In this document: positions 47,056 through 57,111 of the stretch, piece after piece
Numbering within the stretch: the stretch's first letter is position 1
How the letters are laid out: every line of letters starts with the position of its first letter
DNA from: Oxalobacteraceae bacterium OTU3CINTB1
Lineage (GTDB): Bacteria; Pseudomonadota; Gammaproteobacteria; Burkholderiales; Burkholderiaceae_D
Direction of reading: 5' to 3'
Length of the DNA stretch: 64,000 nucleotides
Assembly: GCA_024123955.1 (NCBI GenBank)
Contig: CP099652.1
Span: 310,001-374,000, forward strand
The notes under the pieces: model-generated
What the model was told of the DNA's origin: nothing
The model's input: only the letters and a program-made list of their open reading frames with translations
The model's database searches: none
Made by a program: the position numbers and the translations under genes

Positions 47056-48960
47056 ATGTTTTCAAACATGAAGGTGGCCGTCCGGCTGTCGCTGGGCTTC
47101 GGCGCGGTGGTGCTGTTGTTGCTCGTGTTATCGACGGTCAGCATCATCCGCATGGCCGGCATGGACCAGGATATGGACCTGATTATGGAGGACCGCTATC
47201 CCAAGGTGGTGCTGGCCAACGAGGCGGCCAAGCGCACGCTGGACAACGCCCGCCAGGTGCGCAGCATGCTGCTGGCCACCAGCGACGAGGAACGCGACAA
47301 ATACAAGGCGGCGGCGGAGGCCAACCGCGCCAAGGTGAGCGAAACGCTATCCAAGCTCGACAAGCTGCTCACGCTGCCCAAGGCGCGCGAAATCTTCAAG
47401 GACATCACCGACAAGAACGCGGCGCTCAACCTGGCCTACAACGAATTGTACGACCTGATCAAGAGCGATCCCAAGAAGGCGGTGACCTTCCTCAAGGAGC
47501 AGTTCGTCACCGTCAACAGCGGCTACTTGGGGTCGCTCGAGTCGCTGGTCAAATTCCAGAATGAACTGATGGACCAGGAGCGCATCACCGCCAACGCCAA
47601 CTACGAAAGCACGCGCACGGTGATCATCACCTTGTCGGTGGCGGCGGTGCTGATCGCGGTCGCGCTGGCGTGGTTGATCACCGCCAGCCTGGTCAAGAGC
47701 CTCGGCGGCGAGCCGAACTACGCGGCCGATGTGATGCGGCGCATTTCCGAAGGCGACCTCAGCGGAGAGGTGCGGGTCAAGCCCGGCGACCGCGGCAGCC
47801 TGCTGCTCACCATCAAGGAGATGGTGGCGAAATTGACGCAGGTGATCGATGGCCAGCGCACGGTGGTGGAGGCGGCCAACCGCGGCAACTTCGGCGCGCG
47901 CGTCGACCTCAAGGGCCTGCAGGGCTTCCAGCGCGAGATGGGCGAGGGCTTGAACCAGCTTGCCACCACCACCGGCGCCAGCATCGACGATGTGGTGCGC
48001 GTGATGGGCGCGATGTCGGAGGGCGACCTGACGCAGACCATCGACAAGCCGTACGAGGGCGCTTACGGCGAGCTGAAGAAATACGCCAACAATACCGTCG
48101 CCAAGCTGGCGCAGGTGGTGTCGGAAGTGAACGCCAACGCCGAAGGCCTGGCGGCCGCCTCCGAAGAGGTCAGCGCGACGGCCAATTCGCTGGCGCAGGC
48201 GGCCAGCGAGCAGGCCGCCGGGGTCGAGGAAACCTCGGCCTCGGTCGAACAGATGACGGCGTCGGTGGCGCAAAACACCGACAACGCCAAGGTCACCGAC
48301 GCCATGGCCAGCCGCGCCGCGTCCGAGGCCACCGAGGGCGGCGAGGCGGTGCGCTCGACGGTGTCGGCGATGAAACAGATCGCCGCCAAGGTGCTGATCA
48401 TCGACGACATCGCCTACCAGACCAACCTGCTGGCGCTGAACGCGGCCATCGAGGCGGCCCGCGCGGGCGAGCACGGCAAGGGCTTCGCGGTGGTCGCGGC
48501 CGAGGTGCGCAAGCTGGCCGAGCGCAGCCAGATCGCCGCGCAGGAAATCGGCGAGGTCGCCACCAGCAGCGTCAGCCTGGCCGAGCAGGCCGGGCAAATG
48601 CTGGGGGCGATGGTGCCGAACATCAAAAAGACGTCCGAGCTGGTGCAGGAGATCACGGCCGCGTCGGAAGAGCAGTCGTCGGGGCTGGCGCAGATCAACG
48701 GCGCCATCGCGCAGCTGAGTCAGACCACGCAGCAGAACGCCGCCGGCTCGGAGCAGCTGGCGTCGACGGCCGAGCAGATGAGCAGCCAGGCCGAAGAGCT
48801 TCAGCAGGCGATGAGCTTCTTCAAGATCGGCCACACGTCCGGCGCCGCCAGGAGTGGCGCGCCGCGTGCGCAGCCGCGCGGCGGCGCGCGTCCGGTGCCG
48901 ATCCGCCAGGTCGAGCTGGCGGGCATCGGACCGGACGAGTCGAAGTTCGTGAAGTATTGA
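47056..48960 (+). CDS. Methyl-accepting chemotaxis protein, 4HB sensor with HAMP repeats, 634 aa
   Basis: Transmembrane chemoreceptor. Helices at about 9-30 and 188-210 flank a periplasmic four-helix-bundle domain of about 155 residues rich in Lys/Asp/Glu. HAMP follows, then a second HAMP-like stretch ([21 protein letters not shown]). The signalling hairpin tip reads [46 protein letters not shown]. No CheR/CheB pentapeptide at the C-terminus. The ligand cannot be told. It is monocistronic. Confidence 0.9.
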   Translation: MFSNMKVAVRLSLGFGAVVLLLLVLSTVSIIRMAGMDQDMDLIMEDRYPKVVLANEAAKRTLDNARQVRSMLLATSDEERDKYKAAAEANRAKVSETLSKLDKLLTLPKAREIFKDITDKNAALNLAYNELYDLIKSDPKKAVTFLKEQFVTVNSGYLGSLESLVKFQNELMDQERITANANYESTRTVIITLSVAAVLIAVALAWLITASLVKSLGGEPNYAADVMRRISEGDLSGEVRVKPGDRGSLLLTIKEMVAKLTQVIDGQRTVVEAANRGNFGARVDLKGLQGFQREMGEGLNQLATTTGASIDDVVRVMGAMSEGDLTQTIDKPYEGAYGELKKYANNTVAKLAQVVSEVNANAEGLAAASEEVSATANSLAQAASEQAAGVEETSASVEQMTASVAQNTDNAKVTDAMASRAASEATEGGEAVRSTVSAMKQIAAKVLIIDDIAYQTNLLALNAAIEAARAGEHGKGFAVVAAEVRKLAERSQIAAQEIGEVATSSVSLAEQAGQMLGAMVPNIKKTSELVQEITAASEEQSSGLAQINGAIAQLSQTTQQNAAGSEQLASTAEQMSSQAEELQQAMSFFKIGHTSGAARSGAPRAQPRGGARPVPIRQVELAGIGPDESKFVKY

Positions 48961-48992
48961 GCCCGGACCGGGTATCCGCACAATCCGGAGAT

Positions 48993-49082
48993 ACGTAGGG
49001 CGGATTAGCGCAGCGTAATCCGCCATGAGCCGTCGGCGGCGCATGCATGGCGGATTACGGCTTCGCCTAATCCGCCCTACGT
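48993..49082. repeat. 90-base inverted repeat of GTAGGGCGGATTA type
   Basis: Left unit 48993-49027 (ACGTAGGGCGGATTAGCGCA...) and right unit 49046-49082 mirror each other with 16-bp perfect ends; each unit is itself a hairpin (GGCGGATTA ... TAATCCGCC). This repeat type is widespread in proteobacterial chromosomes. It lies between convergent chemoreceptor and GST genes and may work as a two-way terminator. Confidence 0.85.
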
Positions 49083-49110
49083 GTCTCCATGGAATTCCAC
49101 CGCCGGTTGC

Positions 49111-49815
49111 CTAGCTCCGCTTCGGTATTTCCAGGCCCTTGGCCACGGCGGGCCTGGCGACAAACGCCTCCAGCACCCGCGTCACATGCGGGAAGTCGGC
49201 GATGCCCACCAGATCGCCGGCACCATAGAAACCGACCAGGTTGCGCACCCACGGGAAGGTGGCGATGTCGGCGATCGTGTACTGATCGCCGGCCAGCCAC
49301 CGGTGCGTCGCCAGATGCCCGTTCAACACGCCCAGCAAGCGCTTGGACTCGGCCACGTAACGGTCGCGCGGGCGCTTGTCCTCGTAGTCCTTGCCGGCGA
49401 ACTTGTGGAAAAAGCCCAGCTGGCCGAACATCGGCCCGATGCCGCCCATCTGGAACATCAGCCACTGCAGGGTTGCATAGCGTCCGGCGGCGTCGGCCGG
49501 CAGGAATTGCCCGCTCTTTTCCGCCAGGTAAATCAGGATAGCGCCCGATTCGAACAGCGCCAGCGGCTTGCCGTCCGGACCGTTCGGATCGAGGATGGCC
49601 GGGATCTTGTTGTTCGGATTGAGCGACAGGAATGCCGGCGACGTCTGGTCGCTGGTTTCGAAGTTCACCAGGTGCGGCTCGTACGCCAGCCCGGTTTCCT
49701 CCAGCATGATCGAGACCTTGACGCCGTTGGGCGTGGGCAGCGAATACAGCTGGATGCGGTCGGCGTGTTCGGCCGGCCATTTTTGCGTGATGGGGAAATG
49801 GGAGAGATCGGTCAT
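49111..49815 (-). CDS. Glutathione S-transferase, YfcG/YghU type, 234 aa
   Basis: Thioredoxin-like N-domain (IQLYSLPTPNGVKVSIMLEE, NNKIPAILD, LFESGAILIYLAEKSG) and helical C-domain (HLATHRWLAGDQYTIADIATFPW). The TPNGxKVSIxLEE wording is that of nu-class enzymes (YfcG, YghU), which have disulfide-bond reductase activity with glutathione. ATG at 49815 follows AAAGGCAG; the longer frame up to 49932 reads across the TonB-receptor Fur box and is rejected. Single gene. Confidence 0.9.
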   Translation of the reverse strand: MTDLSHFPITQKWPAEHADRIQLYSLPTPNGVKVSIMLEETGLAYEPHLVNFETSDQTSPAFLSLNPNNKIPAILDPNGPDGKPLALFESGAILIYLAEKSGQFLPADAAGRYATLQWLMFQMGGIGPMFGQLGFFHKFAGKDYEDKRPRDRYVAESKRLLGVLNGHLATHRWLAGDQYTIADIATFPWVRNLVGFYGAGDLVGIADFPHVTRVLEAFVARPAVAKGLEIPKRS

Positions 49816-49917
49816 GGGCTGCCTTTCAAATGTACGTCCCACAAAATAGCAGAAATCGCGATTCCGGGTCCGGCCCCGCCCGAAATGGCGCCGGCAAGCC
49901 CGACACCGCATGCAAAT

Positions 49918-49936
49918 GAGATTGATTATCATTTAT
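49918..49936 (+). promoter_or_regulatory. Fur box overlapping a TATAAT promoter
   Basis: GAGATTGATTATCATTTAT agrees with the Fur consensus at 13 of 19 positions, with an intact TGATTATCATT core. It overlaps a perfect -10 TATAAT (49934-49939). It sits about 35 bases before the TonB receptor start, a typical iron-repressed arrangement. Confidence 0.82.
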
Positions 49937-49970
49937 AATGTGAAACTTATTTCATTTCCAACGGGTTTCC

Positions 49971-52082
49971 ATGTCTTTTCGTCCCACCGCGCGCTTCCTT
50001 GCGCTGAGCCTGCTCGCCTCCGCGCCTTTTGCCCCTTTCGCCTCCGTGGCCCACGCCCAGGCCACCACCGATGACGCCGCCGCCGACACTGCGCTGCCGC
50101 AAGTCAACGTCGTCGCCGAGCGCGCCACCGGCCAGTACAACCCGCAGCACAGCAGCGGCGCCACGCGCACCGACACGCCGCTGCGCGAAGTGCCGCAATC
50201 GGTCCGGGTGATGGGCCCGCAGCAGATCGAGGACCTCGGCGCGCTGCGCCTGGCCGACACCGTCGACTTCGTCAGCGGCATCTCCCGCCTCAACGATTTC
50301 GGCGGCACCTGGGACAACTTCGCCGTTCGCGGCTTCAGCAGCACCGACATGGGCTTCCTGGTCAACGGCTTTCCCGGCTCGCGCGGCTACAACCAGCCGC
50401 GCGACACCGCCAACGTCGAGCGCTTCGAATTCCTCAAGGGACCGGCGTCGGCCCTCTACGGCAGCAGCGAGCCGGGCGGCACCATCAACATCGTCACCAA
50501 GAAGCCGAAGTTTACGCCACACAACGCCGCCGAGGTCAGCCTGGGCAGCCGGGGCTTGCGCCGCGCCACCGTCGACAGCACCGGCGCGCTCGGCGCCAGC
50601 GTGGCCTACCGCCTCAACCTGATGACCGAGGAGGGCGACAGCCGCTCCACCCTGCTGCACAATAAGCGCACCCTGGTGGCGCCGGCGCTGACCTGGGTCA
50701 TCGATCCGCAAACGATGCTGAACTACGAAGCGGAGTTCCTGCGCGCCGACACCCCGCTCGACCGTGGCGTGATCAATGTGCGCGGCGCGCTCGGCGCCGT
50801 GCCGCGCGACCGCATCCTGAACGAACCGTCCGACGGCAATATGACCTTGACCAGCGACACCCACCAGCTGACCCTGGACCGGGCGCTGTCGGACCACTGG
50901 CGCGCGCGCTTCGGCGCCAGCTACAAGGAAAGCACGTTCGACGGCAACTACACCGAGGCGACCTCGCTGGCGGCCGACAACCGCACGCTCAACCGCCAGG
51001 CGACGTGGCGCCAGCTGCCGTCGCGCGACGTCGCGGTGCAGGCCGAGGTGGAAGGCAAGTTCGACACCGCCGGCATCGGCCACACGGTGCTGGTGGGCGC
51101 CGAGGCGTCGCGCCTGTGGATGAACACCGAGATCCTGCGCTCGGCCAACACGCCGATTGACATCTACAATCCGGTGTACGGGACGCCGGCGACGGCGCCG
51201 ACCAACCGCACCTCCAGCTCGGACGAACGCCAGCGCGTCAAGGCGGTGTTCGCACAAGACCAGCTCAGCCTGTCGGCGCAATGGAAATTGCTCGGCGGCC
51301 TGCGCTGGGACGAAGTCAGCCAGGACATCGACAACCGCGTCGCCCGGACGGCCACCTCGAAACAGCAAAGCGCCGTGTCGCCGCGCGCCGGACTGACCTT
51401 CCTGCCGAACGAGTGGAGCTCGCTGTACGTGTCGGCCGGCAAATCGTTCCGTGGCAACAGCGGCACCGACGTCAACGGCAGCCCGTTCGACCCGCAGCGC
51501 TCGACGTCGTACGAGGCCGGCTGGAAACTGCAAACGCTGGACCAGCGCCTGGGCGCCAACTTCGCCGTCTACGACATCGCCAAAACCAATGTGCTGACCG
51601 CCAGCGACGTGCCCGGCTATTCGGTCGCGGCCGGCAAGATCAAGAGCAGCGGCGTCGAGGCCGACGTCTACGGCCAGATCGACGCCAACTGGCGCGTCAG
51701 CGGCAATTTCGCGTGGGATGACGCCCGCGTGGACAAAGACCGTACCCTGGCGCCGGGCACGCGCATCATGAACGTGCCGAAAGTGGCCGCCGGCCTGCTG
51801 GCCATCCGCGAAGCGGTTCTCGACAACGGCGGCCGCTACGGCATCGGCGGCGGCGTCAACTACGTCGGCGACCGCTCCGGCAATACCGCCGACAGCTACA
51901 CCTTGCCGGCCTACACCACGGCCAAGCTGGTGGGCTACTGGCAGATCAGCAAGAAGGTGCGGCTGTCGCTGGACGTGCACAACCTGTTCAACCGCAACTA
52001 CTACACGGCCTCGTGGGCCAATCTGTATGTCATCCCCGGCGCCGAGCGCAGCGTCGTCACGCGCCTGAAGGTTGACCTGTAA
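49971..52082 (+). CDS. TonB-dependent siderophore receptor (FhuA/FoxA-like group), 703 aa
   Basis: Signal peptide 1-29 (cut near AHA-QA). Plug: LREVPQSVRVMGPQQIEDL, FAVRGFSSTDMGFLVNGFPG, VERFEFLKGPASALYGSSEPGGTINIVTKKP, the TonB siderophore-receptor signature. The barrel ends VVTRLKVDL. The substrate cannot be assigned; plug wording is closest to hydroxamate or citrate-type receptors rather than to the Fiu type. Directly controlled by a Fur box. No siderophore biosynthesis gene is near. Confidence 0.9.
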   Translation: MSFRPTARFLALSLLASAPFAPFASVAHAQATTDDAAADTALPQVNVVAERATGQYNPQHSSGATRTDTPLREVPQSVRVMGPQQIEDLGALRLADTVDFVSGISRLNDFGGTWDNFAVRGFSSTDMGFLVNGFPGSRGYNQPRDTANVERFEFLKGPASALYGSSEPGGTINIVTKKPKFTPHNAAEVSLGSRGLRRATVDSTGALGASVAYRLNLMTEEGDSRSTLLHNKRTLVAPALTWVIDPQTMLNYEAEFLRADTPLDRGVINVRGALGAVPRDRILNEPSDGNMTLTSDTHQLTLDRALSDHWRARFGASYKESTFDGNYTEATSLAADNRTLNRQATWRQLPSRDVAVQAEVEGKFDTAGIGHTVLVGAEASRLWMNTEILRSANTPIDIYNPVYGTPATAPTNRTSSSDERQRVKAVFAQDQLSLSAQWKLLGGLRWDEVSQDIDNRVARTATSKQQSAVSPRAGLTFLPNEWSSLYVSAGKSFRGNSGTDVNGSPFDPQRSTSYEAGWKLQTLDQRLGANFAVYDIAKTNVLTASDVPGYSVAAGKIKSSGVEADVYGQIDANWRVSGNFAWDDARVDKDRTLAPGTRIMNVPKVAAGLLAIREAVLDNGGRYGIGGGVNYVGDRSGNTADSYTLPAYTTAKLVGYWQISKKVRLSLDVHNLFNRNYYTASWANLYVIPGAERSVVTRLKVDL

Positions 52083-52200
52083 AGCGTGGGCCTGTAACGG
52101 TGCGTCGCCGCCGCGCCGCTTCTGCTAAGGTTTCGGTCTGGGCGCGGCGTCGATTCCACATCGCCGCCGCGCGCTTTCCCATCAGTGCGGAGGTGGCAAC

Positions 52201-52515
52201 ATGGAACGATTCCTGATCGTCTATCGAGGCGCGCCCGGCGGTACGTCGGAGGCTTCGGAACATCATCCAGACCGCTGGGCGGCCTGGTTCACTGCGCTGG
52301 GTCCGGCGCTGATCGACCGTGGCAGCCTGACCCATAACAGCGTCGAAGTGGTCAACCGGCTGCTCGGCCCCAAACTGTCCGGCAGTACGTTGGCCGGCTA
52401 TTCCGTGGTGGCGGCGGCCGACTTCAACGAGGCTGTCCGGCTGGCCGAGGAATGCCCCATCTTCGACGAGCACGGGTGGGTGGAAATCGCTCGCCTGACG
52501 AGCGCGCCTGCTTGA
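52201..52515 (+). CDS. YCII-related small protein, 104 aa
   Basis: A dimeric alpha/beta barrel (ferredoxin-like) protein of YCII type: MERFLIVYRGAP, then WAAWFTALGPALIDRGSLTH and a C-terminal GYSVVAAADFNEAVRLAEECPI. Members are small putative enzymes or binding proteins; activity unknown. Start follows GCGGAGG. The cyclase frame overlaps or abuts its 3' end, so the two may be coexpressed. Confidence 0.8.
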   Translation: MERFLIVYRGAPGGTSEASEHHPDRWAAWFTALGPALIDRGSLTHNSVEVVNRLLGPKLSGSTLAGYSVVAAADFNEAVRLAEECPIFDEHGWVEIARLTSAPA

Positions 52516-52547
52516 ACGAGGGCTTGCACACGACCAAGCCCGTCGTC

Positions 52548-53867
<1,320 letters not shown>

Positions 53868-53900
53868 GCGCGGCGTCAGGCGACGCCCCCGCCCCTTATT

Positions 53901-53938
53901 GCAACACAGTTGCGTTTACAGCCGTAAGTCCCTAGAAT
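53901..53938 (+). promoter_or_regulatory. Sigma-70 promoter with palindrome at -35 for the NiCoT gene
   Basis: TTGCGT (53910-53915), 17-base spacer, TAGAAT (53933-53938). The palindrome GCAACACAGTTGC (53901-53913) overlaps the -35, as expected for a repressor site, perhaps of a metal sensor. The start of the permease is 39 bases after the -10. Confidence 0.6.
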
Positions 53939-53977
53939 GCCTGCAACACATTCGTGCACACCTTGCAATGGAGGACT

Positions 53978-54799
53978 ATGGAAGCCGCCCTGCTGCCGAT
54001 TCCAGGCTTATCGCTCATGTTCATGCTGGGGTTGCGGCATGGTTTCGATCCCGACCATATCGCCATCATCGACAGCATGGCCTACCGGGCGCTGGGCGAG
54101 CGGCCGCGCCTTGCGCCGTGGACCGGCACCTTGTTCGCGCTGGGGCACGGCCTGGCGGTCACCGCCATCGCCGTGGCGCTGGGCGCCTTCTCCAGCGGCA
54201 TCGCGTTGCCGGCCTTGCTGCGCATCATCCTGGACTGGCTGCCGACCGTGCTGCTGATCCTGGTCGGCACGCTCAACCTGCGCGACTTGCTGCGACAGCA
54301 GGCGTACCGGCCCCGGGGCTGGAAAACCTTCTTCCTGCCGCGCCGGCTGCAAAATAGCGCGCATCCCCTGACCATCTTCGGCACCGGCGTGGTTTTCGCG
54401 CTGGTGTTCGACACCGCCACGCAGGCGGCCGCGTGGGGTTACGCCGCGACCGCCGACGCCGGGAGTGCCGCCGCCCTGGTTGCCGGCCTGGCCTTCACGG
54501 CCGGCATGGTCGTCACCGACAGCGCCGATGGCCGCCTGATGGTGCGATTGCTGCGCAGCAGCTCGGGCCAGGCCGCCGCCACCGCCGCCGCGTACCGGCG
54601 CCGGATAGGCTGGACCGTGGTGCTGATGTCGTACGGTATGGCGCTGTACCAGATCGCCACCGCGCTGCGTCCCGATATCGAACTCGACGAGCTCGCCTTC
54701 ACCATCGTGGGAGGCGCCCTGTTCGCGTCCCTGCTGATCGCTTGCGGCGTCCTTGTCCGCAAGCGCGCGGCGGCCGCCTGCGTACCGGCCCGGAAATAG
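53978..54799 (+). CDS. NiCoT-family nickel/cobalt permease, 273 aa
   Basis: Secondary transporter for Ni2+ or Co2+ in the inner membrane. The helix-II signature is present: RHGFDPDHIAIID, giving H21, D26 and H27 in the HX4DH pattern. The second and third family motifs are also recognisable (VFDTATQA for LGFDTATE; GMVVTDSADG for GMxxxDTxDG). About seven to eight helices. ATG at 53978 follows GGAGG. At 273 aa it is shorter than HoxN (about 350), the missing part being N-terminal. A TonB receptor follows 98 bases later. Confidence 0.85.
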   Translation: MEAALLPIPGLSLMFMLGLRHGFDPDHIAIIDSMAYRALGERPRLAPWTGTLFALGHGLAVTAIAVALGAFSSGIALPALLRIILDWLPTVLLILVGTLNLRDLLRQQAYRPRGWKTFFLPRRLQNSAHPLTIFGTGVVFALVFDTATQAAAWGYAATADAGSAAALVAGLAFTAGMVVTDSADGRLMVRLLRSSSGQAAATAAAYRRRIGWTVVLMSYGMALYQIATALRPDIELDELAFTIVGGALFASLLIACGVLVRKRAAAACVPARK

Positions 54800-54897
54800 C
54801 CCTTCGGCCCGCCGCCCCTCCCTGATGTACACTTCGGCCGCGCGGCCATCCATCGCCGACCGGATTCGAACAATAATTAACCACCAAAGTACAACGC

Positions 54898-57111
54898 ATG
54901 AAATCAAATGAAGTATGGCTGGCGCGGCTGGCACTGACCTCGATCGCGGCGCTGTCGGCGACCATCTCGGCGGCCTTGCCGGCGCAGGCCGCCGATGACG
55001 GCGCCAACGCGCAGGCCGATTCCCAGGCCGGCGCCGGCCGTGAAATCACCCGCGTGGTGGTCGGCGGCGCCACCGCCTCCGATACGCTCGACAAGGCCGC
55101 GCCCACCGCCAGCCGGCTCGGCCTGACCGCGCGCGAAACGCCGGCCACCATCGACACCGTCGGCGCCGAGACCATGGAGCTGCGCGGCTACCAAAATGTC
55201 GAGCAAGCCGTCGACAGCATGCCCGGCGTCAGCTCGGGCGGCGCCCCCGGCAGCCCGTCGCAGTTTTCCATGCGTGGCTTCACCGGCGGCCAGGTGACGA
55301 TCCTGCGCGATGGCATCTATCTGGGGCCGTCGGACATGACGTACCGCTCGCAGAACGCCTTCAACCTGTCCAGTGTCGACGTGCTCAAGGGGCCTGGCTC
55401 GGTGCTGTACGGGCAGGGCGCCATCGCCGGCACCGTCAACGTCGTCTCCAAAAAGCCCACCCTGCGCGGCGACACGCTCGACGTCGCCGCCTCGTACGGC
55501 CGCTTCGACCGCAACCAGGCCGGCGTCGGCGGAAACCTGGTGCTGGGCGACGGCCTGGCCCTGCGCGCGGACCTGAGCCGCACCGCCTCCAGCGGCTACG
55601 TCCACGGCGACGGCTCGGACTCGGTCAACGGCACCGTCGCGCTGCTGTGGAAGCCGAACCCGCGCTTCGACCTTACGCTGAGCCTGGACTACCTGACCGA
55701 CCATCCCTCCAGCTACTACGGCACGCCGCTGGTGCCGGCCGCCTTCGCCACAGCGCCGCTGAATGGCGTGGTCGGCACGCCCACTGGCGCGACACTCGAT
55801 AGCCGCATGCGCTACGTGAACTACAACGTCGGCGACGCCCGCATCACATCGACCCAATACCTGCCGCGCGCCAGCCTGCACTGGAAGGCCGGCGGCGATG
55901 TCACCCTGAGCAACGACACCTATTATTTTTACGCCGACCGCAAATGGGAAAACGCCGAGGCCTACGCCTTCAATCCGGCGACCGCGCGCGTCGACCGCGA
56001 CCGCTTTTTCGTCTTCCATGATCAACACCTGTTCGGCAACCAGTTCAGCGCCAGCGTGACCACGCCGCTGGCGGGGCTGGCCAACCGCTTCGTCGTCGGC
56101 GTCGATTACAGCAAGCTCGATTTCGTGCGCGTGCGGGGCTTTCCCGACGGCGACAGCGTCGATCCGTTCGCACCGGCCGCCGGCACGTTCGGACCGCTGG
56201 TGGGCCGCCGCAGTCCGACCCGCTGGACCAACGTCGCGCTGTTCGTCGAGGACGCGCTCGACCTCACGCCCAAGCTGAAGCTGGTGGGCGGCGCGCGCCT
56301 CGAGCGCTTCGATCTGGAGCGTGAAAACTACGGTCCGGACGGCGCCTTCCAGGCGTCCAGCAGCTTCGCGCGCAAGTTCAAGCCGAAGAACTGGCGCCTC
56401 GGCATGGTGTACCAAGGCTCGAATGGCCTGACGCCTTACCTCCAGTACAGCACCGGCCAGGATCCGGTCGGCGCCAATATCCTGCTGGTGAACGCGGCAC
56501 AGAATTTCGACCTGAGCACATCGCGCCAGGTGGAAGTGGGCGTGAAAAGCGATCTGGGCCGCAATGGCGAGTTGACCCTGGCGTACTACGACATCCAGCG
56601 CAAGAACCTGCTGACGCAAACCTCGGCCGACGTGGTCGACGCGGCCGGCATGCAAAAGTCGCGCGGGCTGGAGGCAGCGCTCGATATCCGGCCGCTGCCG
56701 ACGTGGAAGGTGAACGCCAACCTGGCCTACACCGACGCCGGCTACCGCAATTTCATCGACACCAGCAATGGCGTCGACGCCAGCGGCAACCGTCCGGCCA
56801 ACGTGCCGAAGTGGACCGCCAACCTGTGGAACAGCTACAGCGGCTTCGGCGGCGTGCCGCTGGAAGTGGGCGCCGGCATGCGTTATGTGGGCGACCGCTT
56901 CGGCAACACGGCCAATACCCTGCTGCTGAAAAGCTATACCCTGGTGGACCTGTTCGCGACCTACAAGATCAACCGCCATGTCAGCCTGACCGGGCGCCTC
57001 AACAACGTCACCAAACAGGTGTACGCGCAGTGGGCCGACGTCAACTATCCAACGCAGGTTCAGCTCGGCGCGCCGCTCGGCTATGAGATCGGTCTTGTCG
57101 GCCACTTCTAG
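54898..57111 (+). CDS. TonB-dependent receptor, 737 aa
   Basis: Signal peptide ends near PAQAA (about 31). Plug: TPATIDTVGAETMELRGYQN, FSMRGFTGGQVTILRDGIYL, SVDVLKGPGSVLYGQGAIAG, VVSKKP; barrel ends EIGLVGHF with C-terminal Phe. It belongs to the siderophore-receptor superfamily. Unlike the other two receptors in the window I see no Fur box in the upstream gap, and it lies between a Ni/Co permease and a PepSY protein. This raises the possibility of a nickel or cobalt chelate as substrate; ferric siderophore remains the default. Confidence 0.88.
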   Translation: MKSNEVWLARLALTSIAALSATISAALPAQAADDGANAQADSQAGAGREITRVVVGGATASDTLDKAAPTASRLGLTARETPATIDTVGAETMELRGYQNVEQAVDSMPGVSSGGAPGSPSQFSMRGFTGGQVTILRDGIYLGPSDMTYRSQNAFNLSSVDVLKGPGSVLYGQGAIAGTVNVVSKKPTLRGDTLDVAASYGRFDRNQAGVGGNLVLGDGLALRADLSRTASSGYVHGDGSDSVNGTVALLWKPNPRFDLTLSLDYLTDHPSSYYGTPLVPAAFATAPLNGVVGTPTGATLDSRMRYVNYNVGDARITSTQYLPRASLHWKAGGDVTLSNDTYYFYADRKWENAEAYAFNPATARVDRDRFFVFHDQHLFGNQFSASVTTPLAGLANRFVVGVDYSKLDFVRVRGFPDGDSVDPFAPAAGTFGPLVGRRSPTRWTNVALFVEDALDLTPKLKLVGGARLERFDLERENYGPDGAFQASSSFARKFKPKNWRLGMVYQGSNGLTPYLQYSTGQDPVGANILLVNAAQNFDLSTSRQVEVGVKSDLGRNGELTLAYYDIQRKNLLTQTSADVVDAAGMQKSRGLEAALDIRPLPTWKVNANLAYTDAGYRNFIDTSNGVDASGNRPANVPKWTANLWNSYSGFGGVPLEVGAGMRYVGDRFGNTANTLLLKSYTLVDLFATYKINRHVSLTGRLNNVTKQVYAQWADVNYPTQVQLGAPLGYEIGLVGHF

